Below the pieces are notes generated by a model. That model ran no database searches, was not told the DNA's origin, and saw only the letters and a list, made by a program, of their open reading frames with translations. From Roseivirga sp. E12 (GTDB taxonomy: Bacteria > Bacteroidota > Bacteroidia > Cytophagales > Cyclobacteriaceae), in NCBI RefSeq assembly GCF_017592825.1, contig NZ_JAGFMD010000001.1, positions 310,001 to 374,000 on the forward strand: DNA of 64,000 bases. The letters run 5' to 3'. Shown piece after piece: positions 47,674 to 56,422 of the stretch (position 1 is its first letter; the number at the start of each line of letters is the position of its first letter). The translations under genes and the position numbers were made by a program.

Positions 47674-50439
47674 ATGCACCATTTTTTAAAGGTCACACAA
47701 AGTCTCAAATCTGTATTTACCACGCTATGTTGTTTACTGTTCACAGTGAACATCGCTTTGGCTCAGGGTAATGCCAAGAAAACCGTAGAAGTCAAAGACT
47801 ATGCCCAGTGGGAAAACCTAGGTTTCCGAAGTACCTTCTCCAATGATGGTAATTGGTTCTTCTATGATATTAGAAGGAATAATAAGGAGAACGAAATCAG
47901 GCTTCACAATCTAAAGGATAATAGCGTGAAGGTATTGGCAGAAGGCAGTAGAGCACAGTTTACCGCTGATAGCAAATGGTTAGGTTACTTTATCAACCCT
48001 ACGGCTAAAGCACGAGAGAAAAGTAAGAAACCACTAAGAAGTGATTTCAGACTAATGAGCCTCTTAAATGGTGATAGCCTCACGCTTAAAGATGTGAATT
48101 CATTTAGCTTTTCCGATAACAGCGATTATTTGGCAATGAAACGCTTTGCTACAAAAGGAAAGAAGAGCAAGGGGAGTGACTTGGTTATCCGAAACTTATC
48201 TAATGCAAAAGAATACAGTTTCGGAAATGTAGCGGAGTTCAGATGGAAAGACGATAGCAGTCTGATTGCTATGGTGATTGATGCAGACGGAAAAGCTGGA
48301 AATGGCATTCAATTATTCAATCCGGAAACGGGTGTTTTGAAGGTATTGGATAGTAAAGAGGCAGTTTACTCAGGAATTCGTTGGAGAGAAGATGCGGATG
48401 ACCTAACTGTTTTCAGAAGTTTTGAAGACGAAGGATATGAAGGAGAAAGCCAACATGTGTTGGCTTGGAGAAATGTGTTTTCGAAAAAAGTGAGTTTTTC
48501 GGTGCTTGATCAAGCCAGCATTGAGGGCTTTCCAGAACATCATAAGATAATTACAAGTCGCTCTTTGGTTTGGTCTGACAATGGTAAACAGATATTTCTT
48601 GTACTGAAGCTCTGGGAGCAAAAGCCGAAGAAGGAAGAAAAGGATGGGGACAAAGACAAAGAGTCTTACCAAGACTTGACCGATGAAGCACCTGCGCTTC
48701 AGATTTGGCACAGTAAGGATGTCAAAGTAATTCCAGAACAAGAGTTGTCAGCATCAAGAAGAAGGGATAATCAGTTTCTTTCTGTTTGGCATATTGATGA
48801 GAATAAGTTTGTGCAATTGGAAGATGAGTTAGTCGAAAGTGTTAGACTTCAGACTGGGGTCAATAATATGCTTGGGTTTGATGCTACTCCTTATGAGAAA
48901 GACGCAATGTTCGGCAGGGGTAGTTCTGATATTTACATAGTGGATATATCTACCGGTACCAAGACAAAAGCTTTGTCCAAAACAAATACAGTTTCATCGG
49001 TTGATCCGAATGGAAAATTCATCGCTTACGTTAAGGGGGACGATTATTATGTCTATAACACTAAGGATATGTCTCATCAACGCCTTACAAATGGTGAAGC
49101 CAGCTTTCTAAATTATGATGACGACCACCCAACTCCAGAAAAGAGACCTTATGGAATTATTGCCTGGGAGAAGAGTGGCAACTCATTCTTTGTGCATTCC
49201 AAATATGATGTTTGGCAACTTCAGGTGAATGGCAAGAACCATAGAAGAATTACAAATGGTGAGGCAGAGCAAGTAAGGCATCGATTCAGTTATGTCGGCT
49301 TTGAAGATTATATAGATCAGAAAGAGGAGATGTACTTAAGTGTCTTTGGTAATTGGTCAAAGAAATCTGGTTATGCGAAAGTGATTCCTGGAAAAGAAGT
49401 CAGTAGACTAATTTGGGAAGATTCTAGGGTGGGTAGATTGAACAAAGCAGAAGATGCTGAGAAATATGCCTACAGTGTTGAAACCTTCAGTGATTCGCCA
49501 GACTATTTCGTTACTTCCAACTTCAATGATGCGGTTCAAGTATCAGAGACTAACCCATTCCAAAAGGACTTTGCATGGGGTAAGTCAGAATTGATCGAGT
49601 ACACCAATGCCAATGGGAAGAAACTTCAAGGAGCATTATTCTATCCAGCTAATTATGAGCCGGGTAAAAAGTATCCAATGATCACCTATATCTATGAGTT
49701 GCTGTCCGATGGTATTCATGGATATAGCTCACCCTCACAGACCAATTATTACAGCCATACCGTCTTTACACAACAGGGATATTTTGTTCTAAGACCAGAT
49801 ATTGTATTTGATGCTGGAGACCCAGGTATTTCTTCTGTAAGAACCATGGAGGCTGCAGTAAAGGTAGTTGTAGACAAAGGTTTAGTGGATGAAAAGAAGG
49901 TTGGGCTTGTAGGGCACTCTTGGGGAGGTTATCAGGCTGGGTATGCCGTTACACAGACGGATATCTTTGCTGCAAGTGTAGCCGGTGCCGGTCTAACAAA
50001 CTTAACCAGTATGGCAGGTATGATTGCATGGGCCTTTGGTGGTGCACCAGAGAACGCACATTTTGAAGTGAGTCAAGAGCGAATGATTGTGCCGATCTAT
50101 GAAGACGTTGATAGCTATGTTAGAAACTCATCCGTCTTTAATGTTGAAAAGTTAAATACACCATTGCTCTTCGAGGTAGGAGACAACGATAAGAATGTTG
50201 ACTGGCGCCAGGGTATAGAATATTATAATGCTGCAAGACGTGCAAGAAAACAATTCGTGTTGCTAGTATACGCAAAAGAGGGGCATGGACTTAGGTCTGA
50301 AAATAATAGCTCTGACTACCAAATGCGCATATTAAAATGGTTCGGTCATTACCTGAAAGGCGAACCAGCTCCATCATGGATAGAGCAAGGTATTCCTTAT
50401 GAAGAGCAAATGAAAGGCTTAAAAGATTGGAAGAAATAG
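47674..50439 (+). CDS. Exported S9 prolyl oligopeptidase family serine peptidase
   Basis: A 921-residue secreted peptidase. A signal sequence (LKSVFTTLCCLLFTVNIALAQ) precedes an irregular beta-propeller domain (about residues 35-640) and a C-terminal alpha/beta hydrolase domain. The nucleophile is Ser749 in GLVGHSWGGYQAG; the acid is probably in EVGDNDKNVDWRQG and the His in KEGHGLRSENN. Such enzymes cleave short peptides in the periplasm. The long N-terminal domain is typical of the DPP-IV-like S9 subgroup. Confidence 0.9.
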   Translation: MHHFLKVTQSLKSVFTTLCCLLFTVNIALAQGNAKKTVEVKDYAQWENLGFRSTFSNDGNWFFYDIRRNNKENEIRLHNLKDNSVKVLAEGSRAQFTADSKWLGYFINPTAKAREKSKKPLRSDFRLMSLLNGDSLTLKDVNSFSFSDNSDYLAMKRFATKGKKSKGSDLVIRNLSNAKEYSFGNVAEFRWKDDSSLIAMVIDADGKAGNGIQLFNPETGVLKVLDSKEAVYSGIRWREDADDLTVFRSFEDEGYEGESQHVLAWRNVFSKKVSFSVLDQASIEGFPEHHKIITSRSLVWSDNGKQIFLVLKLWEQKPKKEEKDGDKDKESYQDLTDEAPALQIWHSKDVKVIPEQELSASRRRDNQFLSVWHIDENKFVQLEDELVESVRLQTGVNNMLGFDATPYEKDAMFGRGSSDIYIVDISTGTKTKALSKTNTVSSVDPNGKFIAYVKGDDYYVYNTKDMSHQRLTNGEASFLNYDDDHPTPEKRPYGIIAWEKSGNSFFVHSKYDVWQLQVNGKNHRRITNGEAEQVRHRFSYVGFEDYIDQKEEMYLSVFGNWSKKSGYAKVIPGKEVSRLIWEDSRVGRLNKAEDAEKYAYSVETFSDSPDYFVTSNFNDAVQVSETNPFQKDFAWGKSELIEYTNANGKKLQGALFYPANYEPGKKYPMITYIYELLSDGIHGYSSPSQTNYYSHTVFTQQGYFVLRPDIVFDAGDPGISSVRTMEAAVKVVVDKGLVDEKKVGLVGHSWGGYQAGYAVTQTDIFAASVAGAGLTNLTSMAGMIAWAFGGAPENAHFEVSQERMIVPIYEDVDSYVRNSSVFNVEKLNTPLLFEVGDNDKNVDWRQGIEYYNAARRARKQFVLLVYAKEGHGLRSENNSSDYQMRILKWFGHYLKGEPAPSWIEQGIPYEEQMKGLKDWKK

Positions 50440-50602
50440 TCGACTCGAAGAGAGTTTTGGTCTAAGAAGGATCCTAAGTATAATTTGTAAATCGTTATTA
50501 AAAAGCTGGTTAACAGTGTTTTATTAGCGATTTTTTTGTTGTAGAGTCCGCACAAGATTTTTTTGGCATCATTTTGGAAATGTAGCTGGTAACATCAACC
50601 AA

Positions 50603-50610
50603 AAGGAGGT
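50603..50610 (+). promoter_or_regulatory. Shine-Dalgarno sequence before the lipoprotein gene
   Basis: AAGGAGGT with GGAGG five bases before ATG 50615. It is the second such match in the window and has the same spacing as infC relative to its ATC codon. Confidence 0.75.
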
Positions 50611-50614
50611 CAAA

Positions 50615-51025
50615 ATGAAAAAAGGTTTACTCATAGTATCTGTATTAGCGCTATTGTCGAGTTGTGATATTACGCTAGTTGAAGTGCCTTACGATGATCG
50701 TGATAATTATCTCGGTCGATTCGAGGCAGAAGAGTACAGCGAGACTTACGATCAGCTCACTTATTATGACATGAGGATTGTAAGGGATTCGGATGATTAT
50801 AGTAATGTGATCTATATAAGAAATTTTTACGCAGTGGATATTGAAGTATTTGCTGAGGTAAGAGGGGACAGAGTCACCATTCCTAGACAAATAATAGGAG
50901 GGTATATCGTGGAAGGAACAGGCAGAAACGAATTTGGAGACTTGTATTTGACATATTCGGTTGTCGATACATTCGCTGCAAACAAGCCAACGGATTTCTG
51001 TAATGCTGTTCTTATAAGAAGATGA
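50615..51025 (+). CDS. Small lipoprotein, unknown function
   Basis: A 136-residue protein with a lipoprotein signal (MKKGLLIVSVLALLSSC, lipid on Cys17) and a tyrosine- and aspartate-rich mature part (EVPYDDRDNYLGRFEAEEYSETYDQLTYYDMRI) that looks all-beta. I recognise no family. The strong Shine-Dalgarno is exceptional for this genome and suggests high or special translation. It is followed by its own terminator, so is monocistronic. Confidence 0.72.
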   Translation: MKKGLLIVSVLALLSSCDITLVEVPYDDRDNYLGRFEAEEYSETYDQLTYYDMRIVRDSDDYSNVIYIRNFYAVDIEVFAEVRGDRVTIPRQIIGGYIVEGTGRNEFGDLYLTYSVVDTFAANKPTDFCNAVLIRR

Positions 51026-51053
51026 AAATATTGTTGTTTTGAGTTTTGATCTG

Positions 51054-51083
51054 GAGGTCGCTAGGAGTAGCGACCTCTTTCAT
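51054..51083 (+). terminator. Terminator after the lipoprotein gene
   Basis: A 10-bp perfect stem, GAGGTCGCTA (51054-51063) with TAGCGACCTC (51068-51077), 4-nt loop, followed by TTTCATTT. Confidence 0.8.
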
Positions 51084-51172
51084 TTATACCGTTTACAAAA
51101 GTGTCCATATGTAGGTATTCACAACTTCCTATATTCGCATCCGTAGACAAATCCATTAGTCCAACGAGCCTT

Positions 51173-53707
51173 ATGAAACTACAATTCAATGTTTTCCTAT
51201 TTCTAGCATTATTCACTTTAGGAAACTCGGCAATTGCTCAAGCACCAGAAAAGCTGAATGCCGCAGAGATTAAACAAGCGTTAAACAAACTAGAGGTCTT
51301 AGGATCTGTACTTTATGTTGCTGCCCATCCAGATGATGAAAACACACGACTCATAGGCTATATGTCTTTGGAGAGGAAACTCCGCACAGGCTATATGGCC
51401 ATGACAAGGGGAGATGGTGGACAAAATTTAATTGGTACTGAGATAAGGGAGTACTTGGGTATCATTAGAACTCAGGAACTTCTAGCGGCTCGTAGAAAGG
51501 ACGGTAGCGAGCAATTCTTCACTAGGACCAATGATTTCGGGTTTTCTAAAGACCCTGATGAAACCTTTAATACTTGGGATAGAGACGATGCCTTAGCAGA
51601 TGTAGTTTGGAATGTGAGAAGGTTCAGACCTGATATAATGATTGCTCGGTTTGATACAACTCGAGGAAGGCCAGGAATGCATGGCCATCATACCGCATCA
51701 GCATTGCTTGCTATGGAGGCTTTCGAAATAGCAAATGATCCAACCAAGTACCCAGAGCAATTGAAATATGTAGAGCCATGGCAACCCAAAGGGCTTTACT
51801 GGAACACCTATAACTTCGGTAGAGGTGGTGCTAATCACGAAGGTCAAGAAGGATATTACACTGTCGATCTTGGGGAGTATAATGCCCTCCTAGGCAAGTC
51901 TTATGGTGAGATAGCTGCACTCAGTAGCAGTGAGCATAAGTCCCAAGGCTTTGGAAGAATGGGTGCCCGAGGTGAAAACAAAGAATTCTTAATGAGTTGG
52001 AAAGGGGCTCTACCAAAGGGAGATGTCTTCGCAGATATTGATCAAACCTGGAATAGAGTAAAAGGTGGAGAAAAGGTGGCTACATTGATCTCAAGGGCCA
52101 ATAAAGACTATAACTTAGAAAATCCTGAGGCAATTGTTCCCACTTTGTTACAAGCTAGAGAGGCTTTGCTTAACCTCGAAGATGAGTACTGGAAGAATGT
52201 GAAATTGAAAGAACTAGATGTAGTTATCAAGTCGGCCATGGGCCTTTATCTTGAAGTCGCAGCTAGGACTTATAGTGCTGTGCCTGGTGAATTAGTACCC
52301 ATATATTTCGAGGCTATTAACCGATCGAATATATCTACAAACCTCAGAGCAATTAGACTACCATCCGTTGGTAAGCGCATAGATGTTGGCAAAACACTAA
52401 AGAATAATGTCAGGTTGATTGAGAACGATTCTATCAAGATTCTTGATGACATGGCTTACTCTCAACCTTACTGGTTAGCAAAAGAGGCTTCCCTGGGAAT
52501 GTATCGAGTAGATGAGCAAGAAATGATTGGGCTAGCTGAGAACCTAGGAGCTATTACTGCCACATTTGAATTAGAAATTGACGGAAAGCCTTATGAATAC
52601 ACTACGGATATTATTCATAAGAGAAGCGATCGTGTTAAGGGAGAGGTGTATAGACCATTTGCAATCACTCCTCCGGTAATGGCCGAGATTAAGGAAAGTG
52701 TGTTGATCTTTCCTGATAATGAGCCAAAGACCATCAATGTGGTAGTGAAGGCTGGTAGATCAGACGTTAAAGGTGTTGTGAGCCTTGACTTGCCGTCAGG
52801 TTGGAAGTCAAACCCTGCATCGGTTGACTATGACCTAAAGCAAAAGAATCAAGAGCTTTCAGTCGCTTTCAGTGTTTTGCCTCCAACAAACCCCGAGGAA
52901 GCATACATTGGTGTAAACGCATCATATAATGGAAAGACTTATGATCGAGGTTTGAAAACCATTGAGTACGATCACATTCCTGTTCAAACCATCTTTCCTA
53001 AGAGCAACACCAAAGTGGCTAGGGTAGATATTAACAGAACGAGTCAATACATAGGATATATCATGGGTTCAGGAGATGCCATTCCTGAAAGTTTGGAGCA
53101 GGTGGGTTATACTGTTACAATCCTAGACCCTAATAATATCACAGCAGAGAGCCTAGAAGCATTTGAAACAGTTATTGTAGGCGTGAGAGCATACAATACG
53201 GTAGAGCGTATGAGTGTGGTACAACCACGTCTGATGGAATATGTAAAGGGCGGAGGTACTGTGATCACCCAGTATAACACTTCTATGAGAGATCAACCGG
53301 AAATCGGGCCATATCCATTTCGTATCTCAAGGGATCGCGTAACTGTAGAAGAAGCCAACGTAACGATTCTGGCACCGGATCATCCAATCATTAATGGCCC
53401 GAACAAGATTACCCAGAAGGACTTTGAAGGATGGGTACAAGAAAGAGGTTTATACTTCCCAAATCAGTGGGATTCAAAATATACACCCATACTCTCGAGT
53501 AACGACCCAGGAGAATCACCAAAAAATGGCGGGCTTCTTGTTGCCGAATATGGAGAAGGATACTTCGTCTATACTGGGTACTCGTGGTTTAGAGAACTCC
53601 CCGCTGGAGTATCTGGTGCCTTTAGGATTTTCACCAATATGATTTCTTTAGGTAAGGAAAAGCCAAAAAGTACTACCTTGAACTCAGTGGAAAACAATAA
53701 GAAATGA
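51173..53707 (+). CDS. Exported PIG-L family deacetylase, multidomain
   Basis: An 844-residue protein from ATG 51173, which gives a clean signal peptide (MKLQFNVFLFLALFTLGNSAIAQ). Residues about 40-260 are a LmbE/PIG-L zinc deacetylase with LYVAAHPDDENTRLIGYMS, RGDGGQNLIGTEI and GRPGMHGHHTASALLAMEA. The centre (about 400-620) has beta-sandwich strands, and the C-terminal 220 residues resemble a ThuA/glutamine amidotransferase-like Rossmann domain (VIVGVRAYNTVERMSVV... GGGTVITQYN). Family enzymes remove N-acetyl groups from sugars. ATGA overlap with the next gene. Confidence 0.87.
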   Translation: MKLQFNVFLFLALFTLGNSAIAQAPEKLNAAEIKQALNKLEVLGSVLYVAAHPDDENTRLIGYMSLERKLRTGYMAMTRGDGGQNLIGTEIREYLGIIRTQELLAARRKDGSEQFFTRTNDFGFSKDPDETFNTWDRDDALADVVWNVRRFRPDIMIARFDTTRGRPGMHGHHTASALLAMEAFEIANDPTKYPEQLKYVEPWQPKGLYWNTYNFGRGGANHEGQEGYYTVDLGEYNALLGKSYGEIAALSSSEHKSQGFGRMGARGENKEFLMSWKGALPKGDVFADIDQTWNRVKGGEKVATLISRANKDYNLENPEAIVPTLLQAREALLNLEDEYWKNVKLKELDVVIKSAMGLYLEVAARTYSAVPGELVPIYFEAINRSNISTNLRAIRLPSVGKRIDVGKTLKNNVRLIENDSIKILDDMAYSQPYWLAKEASLGMYRVDEQEMIGLAENLGAITATFELEIDGKPYEYTTDIIHKRSDRVKGEVYRPFAITPPVMAEIKESVLIFPDNEPKTINVVVKAGRSDVKGVVSLDLPSGWKSNPASVDYDLKQKNQELSVAFSVLPPTNPEEAYIGVNASYNGKTYDRGLKTIEYDHIPVQTIFPKSNTKVARVDINRTSQYIGYIMGSGDAIPESLEQVGYTVTILDPNNITAESLEAFETVIVGVRAYNTVERMSVVQPRLMEYVKGGGTVITQYNTSMRDQPEIGPYPFRISRDRVTVEEANVTILAPDHPIINGPNKITQKDFEGWVQERGLYFPNQWDSKYTPILSSNDPGESPKNGGLLVAEYGEGYFVYTGYSWFRELPAGVSGAFRIFTNMISLGKEKPKSTTLNSVENNKK

Positions 53708-53841
53708 CCAAAAGTACAGATGAGGTGAAAGAAGATAAGCCTCCATTTTTTGATTCGTGGTCTAAAATGTACTGGCTCGTGATGGCAGTTCTAGGCGTTT
53801 TAATCCTCTTGTTCTATCTCTTTACACAACATTATTCATGA
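53704..53841 (+). CDS. 45-residue single-span membrane protein, possible symporter subunit
   Basis: ATG 53704 to TGA 53841. The N-terminus is charged (MTKSTDEVKEDKPPFFDSWS) and one hydrophobic helix follows (YWLVMAVLGVLILLFYLF), ending TQHYS. Its start overlaps the deacetylase stop by 4 bp and its stop overlaps the symporter ATG by 4 bp, both as ATGA, so translation of all three is coupled. Too short for normal gene calling. Some sodium:solute symporters need a small partner (for example YhdT with PanF), so it may be an accessory subunit; that is inference. Confidence 0.72.
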   Translation: MTKSTDEVKEDKPPFFDSWSKMYWLVMAVLGVLILLFYLFTQHYS

Positions 53842-55544
53842 GTAATATTGATTGGATTGTACTCTTTGGTACGCTTATCTCAATTGTAGCCTATGGTGTT
53901 TGGAAATCTCGCGATACCAAAGATATGGACGGTTATCTCCGTGGAGGGAGCGATGTAAAATGGTGGGCTATCGGCCTATCTATCATGGCTACACAAGCGA
54001 GTGCAATCACATTCTTGTCTACTCCCGGTCAGGCTTTCAATGACGGAATGGGCTTTATCCAATTTTATTTTGGTCTGCCCATCGCGATGATCATCATTGC
54101 CGTATTCTTTCTACCAATCTATTACAAGCTCAAGGTCTATACCGCATACGAATACTTAGAGACTCGTTTTGATATGAAAACGAGAATGTTGGCTGCCTTT
54201 ATATTCTTGATACAAAGAGGTTTAGGTGCAGGTATTACAATCTATGCTCCATCTATTATTCTGTCGTCACTTTTAGGCTGGGACCTAAAGATTACCAATG
54301 TCCTCATCGGTGTTTTAGTGATCATTTATACCGTTTCTGGAGGCACAAAGGCCGTTACTCAAACCCAAAAAACGCAGATGGCTGTGATGATGGGTGGAAT
54401 GATTATAGCGGGTATTTTAGTCATTACCTCTTTACCTACAGGCGTTGGTTTTGGCGATGCGCTTAATGTGGCTGGTAAAATGGGGAAACTCAATGTTGTT
54501 GACTTCAGTTTCGATTTAAAGAATAGATATAGCTTTTGGTCAGGAATGACTGGGGCTGTTTTTCTGTTTCTGTCATATTTTGGTACAGACCAGTCTCAAG
54601 TACAGCGATACCTTTCTGGTAAATCGTTGTCAGAAAGCCGTTTAGGTTTGATGATGAATGGCTTGCTAAAAGTGCCAATGCAGTTCATTATTTTGTTTAT
54701 CGGGGTAATGGTGTTTGTCTATTACCAATACAATCAACCGCCAGTTTTCTTTAATGATACGGTAAAGGAGCAGGTGTATTCGACAGATTATGCTGATGAT
54801 TTCAGGGGACTGGAGTCTGAGTACACTTCAATATTTGATGAAAAACTAGATGCAGTAAATCAGCTAAATGCTGCCATGAAGACTGATGATCCTCAGGAAA
54901 TTGAGCAGGCACAAGCTTTAGTTAATAGCATTCAGGCACAATCGGATGAAATAAGAAATGAAGCCAAAGCCATAATAGAGGAGGCGGTGCCTGGGGCTGA
55001 AATCAACGATAAGGACTACATTTTCATGACATTCGTGATGAATGTGCTACCTGTGGGCATTGTAGGCCTGTTGTTTGCTGTTATCTTCTCTGCAGCCATG
55101 TCATCTACCTCTTCAGAATTGAATGCATTAGGGGGGACAACCACCATTGATTTCTATAAGAGACGAGTCAAACAAGATGGAGATGACCTACATTATCTGA
55201 AGTCTTCGAAGTTATTCACTCTAGCTTGGGGTATTCTGGCTATCATAGTAGCTTCTACATTATCGTTATTTGAGAATCTGATTCAAGCAGTAAATCTTAT
55301 TGGATCTCTCTTTTACCCTACGGTACTGGGCATTTTCATTGTAGCATTTTTCTTTAAATCCATTAAGTCGAATGCAGTCTTTATTGGTGCAATAATGAGT
55401 CAAATAGCCATTATTGTTATTCATTACTTGAATGTCGAAGGCATTGCAGGAGTATTTACCATGGGCTTTTTGTGGTATAATGCCTTAGGTTGTATTCTCG
55501 TTGTGCTGTTTAGTTTCATCATTAAAGGACTCCGAGATAAATAG
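53838..55544 (+). CDS. Sodium:solute symporter (SSS family)
   Basis: A 568-residue LeuT-fold transporter with about 13-14 membrane helices. Family features: MDGYLRGGSDVKWWAIGLSIMATQASAITFLSTPGQAF in the first helices, the FGTDQSQVQRYLSGKS loop, and FAVIFSAAMSSTSSELNALGGTTTIDFY. A hydrophilic insert of about 80 residues (roughly 300-385, rich in Asp/Glu/Gln) separates two helices. It is the last gene of the coupled trio with the secreted PIG-L deacetylase, so it may import the released sugar. Convergent with the next gene. Confidence 0.92.
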   Translation: MSNIDWIVLFGTLISIVAYGVWKSRDTKDMDGYLRGGSDVKWWAIGLSIMATQASAITFLSTPGQAFNDGMGFIQFYFGLPIAMIIIAVFFLPIYYKLKVYTAYEYLETRFDMKTRMLAAFIFLIQRGLGAGITIYAPSIILSSLLGWDLKITNVLIGVLVIIYTVSGGTKAVTQTQKTQMAVMMGGMIIAGILVITSLPTGVGFGDALNVAGKMGKLNVVDFSFDLKNRYSFWSGMTGAVFLFLSYFGTDQSQVQRYLSGKSLSESRLGLMMNGLLKVPMQFIILFIGVMVFVYYQYNQPPVFFNDTVKEQVYSTDYADDFRGLESEYTSIFDEKLDAVNQLNAAMKTDDPQEIEQAQALVNSIQAQSDEIRNEAKAIIEEAVPGAEINDKDYIFMTFVMNVLPVGIVGLLFAVIFSAAMSSTSSELNALGGTTTIDFYKRRVKQDGDDLHYLKSSKLFTLAWGILAIIVASTLSLFENLIQAVNLIGSLFYPTVLGIFIVAFFFKSIKSNAVFIGAIMSQIAIIVIHYLNVEGIAGVFTMGFLWYNALGCILVVLFSFIIKGLRDK

Positions 55545-55546
55545 AG

Positions 55547-56374
55547 CTATCCTTGAACTAGAGACTTACATTCCTCGATCACTTTGCGTGTCTTGTTAGA
55601 CCGAATGAACTTAAGAAGGCTTGGGTTGTCTATAATTTCTTTGCAGAGAACAATTTTCTGATCGAGCAAGTGCTGTTTTTCTGACTTGGTCAATGAGCAG
55701 AGACAAGTGATCGGATATAAGCCGGAAATGTCAATTCTTTCCCTCAGGCTACCTTTACTTGGGTAATTCCATGCCATTAATTCTATATTCTCACCGGAGG
55801 CATAGGACACCGCATCTGTGGTGAACTTGGTGTTCGTTACTATCCAGCATCTATAATTCAATTCGGCAGGCTGACGTCTTTTGAGTTGGGAGACAACATC
55901 ATTGAATCTAGAATGTACATAGAGTATAACCTTAATATCAGACTTGTAATTCTGGTTGCTATGATGTTTGCATTCCACTATGTACTGAACCTCATGGTTC
56001 TTGGCCCACACATCTACCTCATGTGTAACTCGTTTGCCATTCATCGTTATGCCTACACTAGTGTCTAAGCCTTGGAAGGCAAAGAGGTGGGAAACATACT
56101 CTTCAAATGGGTAGCCTGAAGGCCCGAGTTCCAGAATGGCTTTTTGCAACTTGTAGCGTGCAGCGAGTTGGAATGACGATTTTCTAAGTAATTGAAATGC
56201 ATGTTTATAAACCTCCTTGGTACTGAGGTTTATTGTAGGTAATTCGAGAACTGAGCTAGTGATTTTTTTAATGAGTTCGGGACTAGCACCGGAACGAAAA
56301 AGTGATCGCTCAAGCTTTTCTGTAGAGAATGGAACTAGTTCTCCGGAAGACTTTTTTATTAAAGTGTCACTCAT
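55547..56374 (-). CDS. ATP-cone domain fused to Mrr-like restriction endonuclease
   Basis: A 275-residue protein from ATG complement 56372-56374 (MSDTLIKKSSGELVPFS). Residues about 3-95 form an ATP-cone domain (KKSSGELVPFSTEKLERSLFRSG... STKEVYKHAFQLLR), otherwise known as the nucleotide sensor of ribonucleotide reductases. Residues about 100-215 are a restriction-endonuclease-like Mrr fold with HEVDVW (Asp) and YIVECKHH (Glu-x-Lys). Together they look like a nucleotide-regulated nuclease. No methyltransferase or other restriction gene is adjacent. It is divergent from the exonuclease/GIY-YIG gene. Confidence 0.85.
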   Translation of the reverse strand: MSDTLIKKSSGELVPFSTEKLERSLFRSGASPELIKKITSSVLELPTINLSTKEVYKHAFQLLRKSSFQLAARYKLQKAILELGPSGYPFEEYVSHLFAFQGLDTSVGITMNGKRVTHEVDVWAKNHEVQYIVECKHHSNQNYKSDIKVILYVHSRFNDVVSQLKRRQPAELNYRCWIVTNTKFTTDAVSYASGENIELMAWNYPSKGSLRERIDISGLYPITCLCSLTKSEKQHLLDQKIVLCKEIIDNPSLLKFIRSNKTRKVIEECKSLVQG

Positions 56375-56422
56375 GTTTTTACAAAATAGTGAAAGCAAAA
56401 AATCTTACCTAAATTTCATTCG

